A stretch of DNA of 64,000 nucleotides from Lachnospiraceae bacterium. GTDB lineage: Bacteria; Bacillota; Clostridia; Lachnospirales; Lachnospiraceae. Positions 7,347 to 14,861 of this stretch are shown in pieces (the stretch's first letter is position 1; each line of letters begins with the position of its first letter). The stretch is taken from the NCBI GenBank assembly GCA_910575835.1, contig CAJTGB010000014.1:49330-113329 (forward strand), read 5' to 3'. The notes below the pieces were generated by a model. That model ran no database searches, was not told the DNA's origin, and saw only the letters and a list, made by a program, of their open reading frames with translations. The position numbers and the translations under genes are program-made.

Positions 7347-9095
7347 ATGTCAATAGACAAATACGAAATCCTCAATCAAGAGAGAAAAATACAGAATATG
7401 AAAAAGAAAGTTGCCGCTTACTGCCGTGTCTCCACGGACAATGACGACCAGGCAAATTCATTTGAAAGCCAGCAGCGGTATTTCCGCCAGTATATCGAAC
7501 GTAACCCCGATTGGGAGCTTTATGCCATATTTGCCGATGAGGGCATCTCTGGAACGAACACAAAAAAGAGAAAAGAATTTAACCGCATGATTGCATGTGC
7601 CAAAAACGGCGATTTCGATTTGATTATCACAAAGGAAATCTCCCGTTTCGCGAGAAATACCCTTGACAGCATATTCTACACCCGTGACCTCAAAAAGCAC
7701 GGAGTAGGCGTTATCTTTCTAAACGACAACATCAACACCTTGGACGGCGATGCAGAGCTTCGCCTTGCCATTATGTCCTCTATCGCACAGGAGGAAAGCC
7801 GCAAGACTTCCGAGCGTGTCAAATGGGGACAGAAACGCCAGATGGAACAAGGCGTTGTGTTCGGGCGCAGTATGCTCGGCTATGATGTAAAAGATGGCAA
7901 AATGTATATCAATGAAGATGGAGCTAAAATCGTCCGTCTTATCTTCCGCAAGTTTGTAGACGAGGGCAAAGGCACTCATGTTATCGCCCGTGAGCTTCGG
8001 GAGGAGGGCATAAGTCCCATGCGTGTGAAAGAATGGAGCAATACCGTCATTTTACGAGTGATACGCAATGAAAAATACTGCGGTGACTTAGTACAGAAGA
8101 AAACCTATACGCCAGACTTCCTATCTCACGAAAAGAAATACAACCGAGGGCAGGAGGAATTTGTCATCCTCAAAGACCACCACGAGCCGATTATCTCCCG
8201 TGAGCTTTTCGACAAGGCAAACCGCATTTTAGATACAAAATCGCTTTCGCAGGAGGGCAAGGCAAAACACAGCAACCGCTATCCGTTCTCTGGAAAAATC
8301 AAATGCGGCAGATGCGGGGCAAGCTATGTTGCCCGATACAAAACCCGAAAGGATGGAAGCCAGTATAAGGCATGGCGTTGCTTTGAGGGCGCAAAGCATG
8401 GAAGCCCCCACATCGACAAAGCAGGAAACCAAGTGGGCTGCTCTGGAACAAGCATCCGCAACGAAGAAGCCATCCACATTATGTATCTTGTCTGCAAGCA
8501 GCTCACCATTGACCGCCAGAAAATAGCGGATAACATGATTAAAACGATTCAAAAGGTGATTTCACTGGATATGACTGGTGCAGATACAAATACTCTGGAA
8601 GAAAAAAAAGAAGCGGCACAGAAAAAACGTACTGATTTGATTGACCTTTACACAAGCGGCGATATTGACCGTGATGAATTTACGTCTCTTAGGGCTAAAT
8701 ACGATGCCGAAATCAACGGTTTGAAATTCATGATGGAAAGCATGGAAAAACAGCAAGTTGTAATTGCGAAGCAAAAGGAACTGATGGAGGACATTAAAAA
8801 CGCCGTGGATGAGCTTATCGGCGGCATTGAATACGAGGATGAATTTTACACACAGCTACTTGACAAGATGGTGATTAACGACAGAGAAAACATAGACGTA
8901 TATCTGAATTTACTTCCCCTTAAATGGAGCTATACGGTTGCGGGCAGCATAAACTGTTCACAGGGCGGAAACTGTCTAAAGGACAGACAGTTGCTAAAAA
9001 AAGCGTTAGCCTCTGAAAACGCCCTGCAAGCACAGCGGAACATTTCAGAGGCTTCACTACCGATATCCGTCAGTATCCCCGTTACTTCCTTATAA
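7347..9095 (+). CDS. large serine recombinase (element integrase)
   Basis: 582 residues from ATG 7347, chosen for AAAGGAG at 7332-7338; the open frame extends upstream without a better site. The N-terminal resolvase domain carries the catalytic serine in AAYCRVSTD (Ser29), DEGISGTN and ITKEISRFARN. A recombinase domain follows (GYDVKDGKMYINED, EWSNTVILRVIRNEKYCGD). Then come a zinc ribbon (KCGRCG with a distant WRCF and GCSG) and a long coiled coil (EEKKEAAQKKRTDLI onward). These enzymes integrate and excise elements at short att sites. The last 14 codons or so (9053-9095) are antisense to cotJC and therefore come from the host side of the junction. Usual family length is about 500-560 residues. 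Confidence 0.92.
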   Translation: MSIDKYEILNQERKIQNMKKKVAAYCRVSTDNDDQANSFESQQRYFRQYIERNPDWELYAIFADEGISGTNTKKRKEFNRMIACAKNGDFDLIITKEISRFARNTLDSIFYTRDLKKHGVGVIFLNDNINTLDGDAELRLAIMSSIAQEESRKTSERVKWGQKRQMEQGVVFGRSMLGYDVKDGKMYINEDGAKIVRLIFRKFVDEGKGTHVIARELREEGISPMRVKEWSNTVILRVIRNEKYCGDLVQKKTYTPDFLSHEKKYNRGQEEFVILKDHHEPIISRELFDKANRILDTKSLSQEGKAKHSNRYPFSGKIKCGRCGASYVARYKTRKDGSQYKAWRCFEGAKHGSPHIDKAGNQVGCSGTSIRNEEAIHIMYLVCKQLTIDRQKIADNMIKTIQKVISLDMTGADTNTLEEKKEAAQKKRTDLIDLYTSGDIDRDEFTSLRAKYDAEINGLKFMMESMEKQQVVIAKQKELMEDIKNAVDELIGGIEYEDEFYTQLLDKMVINDRENIDVYLNLLPLKWSYTVAGSINCSQGGNCLKDRQLLKKALASENALQAQRNISEASLPISVSIPVTSL

Positions 9096-9244
9096 GGCAT
9101 GGTATACCGCTGTGACAGGTAGCGCATGGATGCGGCCAGTTCTCCGTCCGGTCCGCCGAACTGTGTAATGATCACCTGGGCGATCTTCGGATTCGTCTGG
9201 GTGATTCTCACCGGGTGCTGCAGTCGTTTCTCATAATTCCACAT
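9053..9244 (-). pseudogene. cotJC: cotJC 5' fragment, interrupted by the element
   Basis: CotJC is a manganese-catalase-like spore-coat protein. Sixty-four codons read as CotJC: YEKRLQHPV, TQFGGPDGELAASMRYL, SQRYTMP and GILTDIGSE. The family continues directly with EELAHLEM, which contains metal ligands. Here the frame changes to unrelated residues and stops at 8930. The break at about 9053 coincides with the end of recombinase-type sequence, so the element sits in cotJC. The 3' part would be expected left of this window. The start has AGGAGG upstream, a few bases past the cotJB stop. Confidence 0.85.
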
Positions 9245-9247
9245 ATA

Positions 9248-9517
9248 CTAGCATCCTCCTTCCTGCCATGGCCATGGCTCGTTGATCCAGCACCAGTAGT
9301 CTGCCGGGGTGTGGGCGGTATCAAGCGTAAGAGGACCGTAGAATTTGGCGTACTCTCTTAGGGCCTGGACCCGCTGCTTCTTGAATTCTTCAAAATATTC
9401 CAGGGCGTCGGAATTACAGGGATGCGTATCTAAGAATAACTTCACATCATCTACCGCGAAGCTGACTACGTTGATCCATTCCAATAATTCACGGCGGTTA
9501 GGTTTGTTCTCTGTCAT
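9248..9517 (-). CDS. cotJB: spore coat protein CotJB
   Basis: 89 residues from the ATG at 9517, with AGGAGGT about 8 bases upstream; a TTG at 9526 lies in the binding site itself. Family blocks are SFAVDDVKLFLDTHP, ALEYFEEF, YAKFYGPLT and the tryptophan-rich end WCWINEPWPWQ. CotJB belongs to the cotJABC operon, which in Bacillus subtilis encodes inner spore-coat components made in the mother cell. It overlaps cotJA by 4 bases and precedes the interrupted cotJC by 3 bases, so all three are one transcript. The gene itself looks intact. Confidence 0.9.
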   Translation of the reverse strand: MTENKPNRRELLEWINVVSFAVDDVKLFLDTHPCNSDALEYFEEFKKQRVQALREYAKFYGPLTLDTAHTPADYWCWINEPWPWQEGGC

Positions 9518-9801
9518 CTGCAGCAACCTCCTATCCCAATTCCAGTGAAGGGTTTATTTAATTCTTCAAAAATGGTTCCCTGATGAAATCCTTTTTCTGC
9601 TTCGTAGATATTCTGCCACTCCTGCCACGGAACATAGGCCATGGCGATCGGCATACCGTTTAATTCATCGTATTCAGCTCTGTCTTCGCAGCATGCGGAA
9701 GAAGAGGGGCGGCAGCTTTCCGGCGGCTGAGGCATTGGAGATGGCCGGCTGCAGCCGCTCCGCCGCATATAGTCTGATGTATTACAGCGATAATTCGGCA
9801 T
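9514..9801 (-). CDS. cotJA: spore coat-associated protein CotJA
   Basis: 95 residues from ATG 9801, with AAGGAG a few bases upstream; an upstream in-frame ATG at 9819 overlaps that site. The N-terminus is low-complexity and rich in Cys, Pro and Ser. The conserved core is GMPIAMAYVPWQEW followed by GTIFEELNKPF. It is the first gene of cotJABC. A sequence matching the sigma-E -10 element lies upstream on the minus strand (9844 to 9837), consistent with mother-cell expression. Confidence 0.9.
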   Translation of the reverse strand: MPNYRCNTSDYMRRSGCSRPSPMPQPPESCRPSSSACCEDRAEYDELNGMPIAMAYVPWQEWQNIYEAEKGFHQGTIFEELNKPFTGIGIGGCCR

Positions 9802-9836
9802 ATGTGATGCTCCTTCCATAGAACGTTTGCAATAAC

Positions 9837-9844
9837 AGTGTATG
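9837..9844 (-). promoter_or_regulatory. candidate sigma-E -10 element for cotJABC
   Basis: The minus strand reads CATACACT, matching the sigma-E -10 consensus CATACANT, about 36 bases upstream of the cotJA ATG. A convincing -35 was not identified. cotJ is under sigma-E control in Bacillus subtilis. Confidence 0.45.
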
Positions 9845-9885
9845 GAAAATTAAGAAAATGGTGATAGGTTTCCGCGTATTGACGG

Positions 9886-9914
9886 TTGTTTTTGCGGCCG
9901 TATCTGAGTATAAT
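9886..9914 (+). promoter_or_regulatory. sigma-A promoter for the RodA/FtsW-type gene
   Basis: TTGTTT (9886-9891), 17 bases, TATAAT (9909-9914). The -10 lies between the arms of GTATCT and AGATAC, which could be an operator. Confidence 0.5.
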
Positions 9915-9937
9915 AGATACGATTGGAGTGTAAATAT

Positions 9938-11152
9938 ATGGAGAAAAGTCAGAAAGCAAAAAGGGTAAAACCAAAAGTAAAACAGAACAGAACGAAAGAT
10001 ACGGGTGCGGAAGTATCGGCGGCGAAGAAGCGAATGGTACGTTTCTTTGATTACAATCTGCTGACGGTACTGATCTCGCTGATCTGTTTTGGTCTGGTGA
10101 TGCTGTACAGCAGCAGCGCATACGGGGCGCTGCTCAGACAGGGAGACAGTATGTTTTATTTTAAGCGCCAGTTGTTCTTCTACGCCTTAGGATTTATCGG
10201 GATGTATGTGATCGCGAAGATTGACTATCATATCTACATCAAGTGGGCAAGGCAGATATATTTTCTTTCTATATTTGCGATGGCGCTTGTGAAGACGCCG
10301 CTCGGCAAGGAAGTGAACGGCGCCAGAAGATGGCTGAAGCTGCCCTTTAACCAGCAGCTGCAGCCGGCGGAGATCGCGAAGATCGCGATCATCCTGTTTA
10401 TCCCTGTTTTGATCTGCAGTCTTGGCAAGGAGATCAAGACCTGGTATGGGATCAGGCAAATCCTTGTGTGGGGAGGCGTCTCGGCGGGATGTGTGCTGGT
10501 TCTCACGGAGAACTTAAGTACGGCAGTGATCGTCATGGGTATCACCTGCATTATGGTATTTGTCGTTCACCCTAAGACGAAGCCTTTTGTGGCGCTTGTG
10601 GCGGCAGGAGCGGTTCTGGTGCTTGCGGCGGTGAAGATCATAAGCATGACGCTGGATACCAGCAGTAACTTCCGTCTGCGGAGGATCCTTGTGTGGCTGA
10701 ATCCAGAAGAGCATACAGAAGAAGGCGGATATCAGGTTTTGCAGGGCTTGTATGCCGTAGGTTCCGGCGGATTTTTTGGGAAAGGGCTTGGGAACAGCGC
10801 ACAGAAGATGATCATACCGGAGGTACAGAATGATATGATCCTCTCCATTGTCTGCGAGGAGCTTGGAGTCTTTGGCGCGATCATTGTACTGGCGCTGTTC
10901 GGGCTGCTGCTGTACAGGCTGATGTTTATCGCGCAGAATGCGCCGGATATGTACGGATCGCTGGTGGTGACGGGAATATTCGCCCATATGGCTCTTCAGG
11001 TAGTGTTAAATGTAGCCGTTGTGCTCAACCTGATCCCTACCACCGGTATCACGCTGCCTTTTATCAGCTACGGAGGTACGGCCAGCGTGTTTATCATGGC
11101 AGAGATGGGAATTGCGCTGGGAGTGTCCAGAAGAATCAGAATCAGTGAATAA
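9938..11152 (+). CDS. SEDS-family RodA/FtsW peptidoglycan polymerase
   Basis: 404 residues from ATG 9938, with GGAG at 9925-9928. A basic N-terminus is followed by about ten membrane segments. SEDS landmarks are LLTVLISLICFGLVMLYSSS, RRWLKLPFNQQLQPAEIAK, AVGSGGFFGKGLG and the C-terminal NLIPTTGITLPFISYGGTA. SEDS proteins polymerise lipid II together with a partner class B PBP. This copy lies outside the dcw cluster, alone before degV, and has the QPAE motif. It could serve elongation (RodA) or be another FtsW. A second SEDS gene is at 20940. The assignment between the two is uncertain. Confidence 0.85.
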   Translation: MEKSQKAKRVKPKVKQNRTKDTGAEVSAAKKRMVRFFDYNLLTVLISLICFGLVMLYSSSAYGALLRQGDSMFYFKRQLFFYALGFIGMYVIAKIDYHIYIKWARQIYFLSIFAMALVKTPLGKEVNGARRWLKLPFNQQLQPAEIAKIAIILFIPVLICSLGKEIKTWYGIRQILVWGGVSAGCVLVLTENLSTAVIVMGITCIMVFVVHPKTKPFVALVAAGAVLVLAAVKIISMTLDTSSNFRLRRILVWLNPEEHTEEGGYQVLQGLYAVGSGGFFGKGLGNSAQKMIIPEVQNDMILSIVCEELGVFGAIIVLALFGLLLYRLMFIAQNAPDMYGSLVVTGIFAHMALQVVLNVAVVLNLIPTTGITLPFISYGGTASVFIMAEMGIALGVSRRIRISE

Positions 11153-11264
11153 AATACTTTTCTTTCCGGTATAAATATGGTATGATAACCATGTAGTATT
11201 TAAAACTACATAGTATGGAAATGAAGAACGCGCCGAATAATATAGATATACCGGGAGGATGGAT

Positions 11265-12104
11265 ATGAGTTACAAAATTATTGTGGATAGCTGCGGCGAA
11301 TTAACGGAAGAGATGAAAGCGTCAGGATGTTTTGAGACGGCTTCTCTTGAAATTGATGTTCATGGACGTCACATTATTGATGACGAGACCTTTGACCAGG
11401 CGGAATTTCTAAGGCTGGTAGCGGAGTCTCCTGATTCCCCGAAGTCTTCCTGTCCGTCACCGGAGCGTTATATGGAAGGGTATCGCTGCGATGCCGAGCA
11501 TGTGTACGCGGTCACATTATCCGCGGAGCTGAGCGGTTCCTATAACAGCGCGGTTCTTGGCAGGAACCTGTATCATGAGGAGTACGGCGGGAAGGATATC
11601 TATGTGTTTAATTCTCGTTCCGCGTCGATCGGGGAGACGCTGATTGCTATGAAGATCGTGGAATGCGAGGAACAGGGGATGGAATTCGCTCAGGTGGTGG
11701 AGACGGTAGAGGCATATATCGGGGAACAGCACACGTATTTCGTGTTGGAGACACTGGATACATTGAGGAAGAACGGACGGCTTACCGGAGTGAAGGCGAT
11801 AGTAGCGACCGCGCTCAACATCAAGCCGGTCATGGGTGCGACGCCGATCGGTACGATCCTTCAGCTTGGACAGGCGCGGGGCATGAAGAAGGCTCTGACT
11901 AAGATGGTGGATGAGATTATCAAGGATCTTAAGGAGCCGAAGAAGAAGATACTGGCGATTTCGCATTGCAACTGCCGGGAGAGGGCAGAGTATGTGAAGG
12001 AGATGCTGATAAAAAGAGCGGATTTTAAGGATGTGGTAATCGTAGATACGGCAGGAATCAGCAGTATGTATGCCGCAGACGGCGGAGTAATAGTGGTTGT
12101 ATAA
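11265..12104 (+). CDS. DegV-family fatty-acid-binding protein
   Basis: 279 residues from ATG 11265 behind GGGAGG (11253-11258); the ATG at 11259 is too close to that site. Family features are KIIVDSCGEL at the N-terminus, SSCPSPERYMEGY, VTLSAELSGSYNSA and TLRKNGRLTGVKA. DegV (FakB) proteins bind a fatty acid and present it to the kinase FakA for incorporation into phospholipid; no fakA is seen nearby. An inverted repeat ATGTAGT/ACTACAT lies at 11191-11211 in the leader. Its own transcription unit is likely, since flanking genes are spaced. Confidence 0.88.
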   Translation: MSYKIIVDSCGELTEEMKASGCFETASLEIDVHGRHIIDDETFDQAEFLRLVAESPDSPKSSCPSPERYMEGYRCDAEHVYAVTLSAELSGSYNSAVLGRNLYHEEYGGKDIYVFNSRSASIGETLIAMKIVECEEQGMEFAQVVETVEAYIGEQHTYFVLETLDTLRKNGRLTGVKAIVATALNIKPVMGATPIGTILQLGQARGMKKALTKMVDEIIKDLKEPKKKILAISHCNCRERAEYVKEMLIKRADFKDVVIVDTAGISSMYAADGGVIVVV

Positions 12105-12312
12105 TTCTGCGGATTGTGGTAGAATAATTTTTATGTCAGGAGTTGCAGGAAGATGACCGGCCGGCCCTGTCCGTCATGCGGCGGATTCTGTGCTGTCAGC
12201 TGGGCTGTCTTTTTGTTGTTTTTATATTCTCAGTGTACAGGGGTAATGTGTGTGCACGGAAGGTATATAGAGGATATAGAGATTATTTTATAGAAAGAAG
12301 GAGTCAGAAGAT

Positions 12313-12558
12313 ATGAGTCAGGAGAAGGTTGATAGATATAAGAAGGAGAAGGCGAACCGCAAGGAGAATCTGCGCAGGGAGAAGCTGCACAACGTTATGC
12401 ATAAGTGTGCGGTATGCCTTGTGGGAATCGTGCTGATCGGATGGATCGGCTATTCCGCGTACGGAAGGTATGAAGAAAGCAGATCGAATCAGGAGGCGCT
12501 GGTTGATTATTCGGCGCTGACGAATCTGAAGACAGAGCTTGCAGAAGCGGCTCAATAG
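12313..12558 (+). CDS. small single-pass membrane protein, unknown
   Basis: 81 residues with GAAGGAG upstream of the ATG. The first 28 residues are highly charged (lysine and glutamate rich), followed by one hydrophobic segment, about residues 31-50 (HKCAVCLVGIVLIGWIGYSA), and a short polar tail predicted outside. It stands alone between degV and the dcw cluster and ends before a strong terminator. I do not recognise a family. Its place just upstream of mraZ may mean a link to envelope functions, but that is only positional. Confidence 0.6.
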   Translation: MSQEKVDRYKKEKANRKENLRREKLHNVMHKCAVCLVGIVLIGWIGYSAYGRYEESRSNQEALVDYSALTNLKTELAEAAQ

Positions 12559-12610
12559 CCGTGGTTTGTTGGAAATTCAATAGAAATTCAGTGATGATCA
12601 GAGGAAGTTA

Positions 12611-12639
12611 GAAGCAGAAAATGTTCTGCTTCTTTTTTT
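12611..12639 (+). terminator. terminator before mraZ
   Basis: GAAGCAGAA pairs with TTCTGCTTC over a 4-base loop, followed by seven T. Confidence 0.9.
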
Positions 12640-12668
12640 GTGCAAAATACCAAAAAGTGAAAAAGGGG

Positions 12669-12697
12669 TTGAAATCAGCAAAAAAGTGGTTTACAAT
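12669..12697 (+). promoter_or_regulatory. mraZ/dcw promoter
   Basis: TTGAAA (12669-12674), 17 bases, TACAAT (12692-12697). The first AAGTGGT box (12684-12690) sits between -35 and -10 and the others immediately downstream, so bound MraZ should block RNA polymerase. Confidence 0.75.
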
Positions 12698-12761
12698 GAA
12701 TTCAAGTGGTAGAAAGTGGTGAAAAGTGGAACGAAGTGGTGATGATGTGGTAATAATGTGG
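12684..12761 (+). promoter_or_regulatory. MraZ operator array (GTGG boxes)
   Basis: AAGTGGT ends at 12690, 12710, 12720 and 12740, with AAGTGGA ending at 12730, and two more GTGG at 12747-12750 and 12758-12761. Most copies are exactly 10 bases apart. MraZ binds such spaced GTGG/TGG repeats before its own operon, so autoregulation of the dcw operon is likely. Confidence 0.8.
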
Positions 12762-12788
12762 AGCCGCTTGGGAGAAGGTGAGTTCTGA

Positions 12789-13229
12789 ATGTTGAAAGGG
12801 GAGTATAGTCATAATATTGATGCAAAGGGCAGATTGATCATTCCGGCCAAGTTTCGTGACGATCTAGGGGAGAATTTCGTCATAACCAAAGGGATGGAGA
12901 ATTGCCTCTATGTATACCCGGAGAACGAGTGGAACATCTTCGAAGAGAAGCTTAACGCCCTGCCGACTACTACGGACAAGAAAGCGCGTGCACTTGCCTA
13001 TTTTTTTCAGGGGAGCGCTACGGACGGTGATCTTGACAAGCAAGGAAGAACTCTGATCCCTTCTGTCCTCAGAGAATTCGCACATCTGGACAAGGAGGTC
13101 GTATTTATCGGTATGGGGAAGCGTGCCGAGATCTGGGACAAGGCAAGATGGGATGAGAAGAATGCTGAAGTGGAGATGAACATAGAAGATATCGCATCTG
13201 ATATGGAGGCAAGCGGATTCAGTATCTAG
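12789..13229 (+). CDS. mraZ: transcriptional regulator MraZ
   Basis: 146 residues, usual length. Two SpoVT/AbrB-like swapped-hairpin units are visible: GEYSHNIDAKGRLIIPAKFR at the N-terminus and DLDKQGRTLIPSVLREFA near residue 80. MraZ forms a ring-shaped oligomer that binds repeated GTGG boxes and represses the dcw operon. Boxes of that type lie directly upstream, so it should control itself and the genes after it. AGAAGGTGA precedes the ATG. It is followed by rsmH, the classical order. Confidence 0.97.
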   Translation: MLKGEYSHNIDAKGRLIIPAKFRDDLGENFVITKGMENCLYVYPENEWNIFEEKLNALPTTTDKKARALAYFFQGSATDGDLDKQGRTLIPSVLREFAHLDKEVVFIGMGKRAEIWDKARWDEKNAEVEMNIEDIASDMEASGFSI

Positions 13230-13310
13230 CCTAAGTGCTGGAAATATCTGGCGTTGTTTGCCCGAGTGCTTTGTGGGTATGGCCCGGGCAAGACATGAAA
13301 GGAAGAGGAT

Positions 13311-14246
13311 ATGGAATTCCAACACAGATCAGTGTTACTGTATGAGACGATAGACGGACTGCACGTCAAACCGGACGGCGTCTATGTTGACGGCACGCTC
13401 GGAGGCGGAGGACACAGCCTGGAGATATGCAGGCGTCTGGGAGCAAAGGGGAGTATTATAGGAATAGACCAGGATGCGGCGGCCATTGAGGCGGCAGGCA
13501 TCCGACTGAAAGACTTCGGGGAGAAGGTCACGATAGTCAGAAGCAACTATTGTGATATGAAGTCGCAGCTTCAAGGCCTTGGGATTGACAAGGCAGATGG
13601 GATCGTTCTGGATCTGGGCGTATCATCCTATCAGTTGGATACGGCTGAGCGGGGATTTTCCTATCGGGAGGACGCATCTTTGGACATGCGCATGGATACG
13701 CGCCAGAAGATGACGGCCAGAGATATTGTCAATGACTACGGCGAGATGGAACTTTACCGTGTGATCAGGGATTACGGGGAGGATAAGTTTGCGAAGAATA
13801 TTGCCAAGCATATCGTATCGGCACGCGGGAAAGGTTCCATTGAGACAACAGGGCAATTGTCAGAGATTGTCCGGGGAGCGATTCCGATGAAGTACCAGAA
13901 GAAGTCCGGGCATCCGGCTAAGAGAACATTTCAGGCAATCAGGATTGAACTGAACCGGGAACTGGAGGTCTTAAGGAATTCGCTTGATATGATGATTGAT
14001 TTATTGAATCCAGGGGGAAGGTTGTGTATCATAACATTCCATTCACTGGAGGACAGGATCGTTAAGAGTGCATTTAAGAAGAATGAGAACCCTTGCACCT
14101 GTCCGGCAGATTTTCCCGTATGTGTGTGCGGGAAGGTCTCGAAGGGGAGTATTATCACTAGAAAGCCGATCCTGCCCAGTGAAGAAGAGATCAGGGAGAA
14201 CAGCCGCTCTAAGAGCGCGAAGCTTCGGATCTTCGAACGCAGATGA
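13311..14246 (+). CDS. rsmH: 16S rRNA (cytosine-1402-N4)-methyltransferase RsmH
   Basis: 311 residues with GGAAGAGG before the ATG. The SAM-binding loop is [11 protein letters not shown] near residue 27, followed by IGIDQD. Further family blocks are [28 protein letters not shown] and [17 protein letters not shown]. RsmH methylates N4 of C1402 in 16S rRNA in the ribosomal decoding centre. It is the second gene of the dcw operon, 81 bases after mraZ. Length is normal for the family. Confidence 0.97.
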   Translation: MEFQHRSVLLYETIDGLHVKPDGVYVDGTLGGGGHSLEICRRLGAKGSIIGIDQDAAAIEAAGIRLKDFGEKVTIVRSNYCDMKSQLQGLGIDKADGIVLDLGVSSYQLDTAERGFSYREDASLDMRMDTRQKMTARDIVNDYGEMELYRVIRDYGEDKFAKNIAKHIVSARGKGSIETTGQLSEIVRGAIPMKYQKKSGHPAKRTFQAIRIELNRELEVLRNSLDMMIDLLNPGGRLCIITFHSLEDRIVKSAFKKNENPCTCPADFPVCVCGKVSKGSIITRKPILPSEEEIRENSRSKSAKLRIFERR

Positions 14247-14311
14247 CGGGCGCGTAAGCGCTCCGACAGCGGTACGGCAGGATGGGTACTACGAAGAAAG
14301 GGGTGACATGT

Positions 14312-14854
14312 ATGGCAGCAAGACAGAATTATCCGGAGTATAGACAGCAGTACAGAAGAAGGGGAGATGCGGCTTCACAGATGTATGTACAAGGCAATGT
14401 TGTGACGAAACCGGAGGATGATTCCCGCCGTCATGAGAAGTCGCCCGAAAGACAGAGGAAAGCCAGCAAGCAGGTCCGCAAGAACCGTAAGCTTGCCCTC
14501 CGCATGAATTCCGCGTATGTTATATTTCTTGCGGTTGCGGCAGTGACGGCGCTTGTAGTATGCGTCAATTATATTGAGCTTCAGTCACGGATCACGAGCC
14601 GTTCGAAGAATATTACTGCTATGCAGGAAGAACTGGCAAGGCTTCGTGAGGAGAATAATACGAAGTATAACGCGGTGATGGATTCTGTGAATCTGGACGA
14701 GATCCGGGACCGCGCCCAGAATGAGCTGGGAATGGTCTATGCTTCGCCGGAACGGATCGTCGGGTATGAGAGCCCTGCTACGGACTATGTGAAGAAGTAT
14801 GAGGATATTCCGGAGGATGGAGTGCTTGCCCGGTCGGGTAAGAATAGCAGATAG
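14312..14854 (+). CDS. ftsL: FtsL-like division protein
   Basis: 180 residues from ATG 14312, with AAAGGGGTGA at 14298-14307. A basic N-terminal region of about 75 residues is cytoplasmic. One membrane segment follows (VIFLAVAAVTALVVCVNYI), then a leucine-rich coiled coil (ITAMQEELARLREENN) outside. This is the bitopic FtsL/DivIC layout; sequence is poorly conserved, and the position between rsmH and ftsI supports FtsL. It would form a complex with FtsQ/DivIB and DivIC at the septum and support FtsW-FtsI activity. Confidence 0.8.
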   Translation: MAARQNYPEYRQQYRRRGDAASQMYVQGNVVTKPEDDSRRHEKSPERQRKASKQVRKNRKLALRMNSAYVIFLAVAAVTALVVCVNYIELQSRITSRSKNITAMQEELARLREENNTKYNAVMDSVNLDEIRDRAQNELGMVYASPERIVGYESPATDYVKKYEDIPEDGVLARSGKNSR

Positions 14855-14861
14855 GTGAATT

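Noticed and set aside
12684..12761. Short regular repeats, considered as CRISPR
   Set aside because: Units are only 7 bases with 3-base spacing; they fit MraZ boxes at a promoter.
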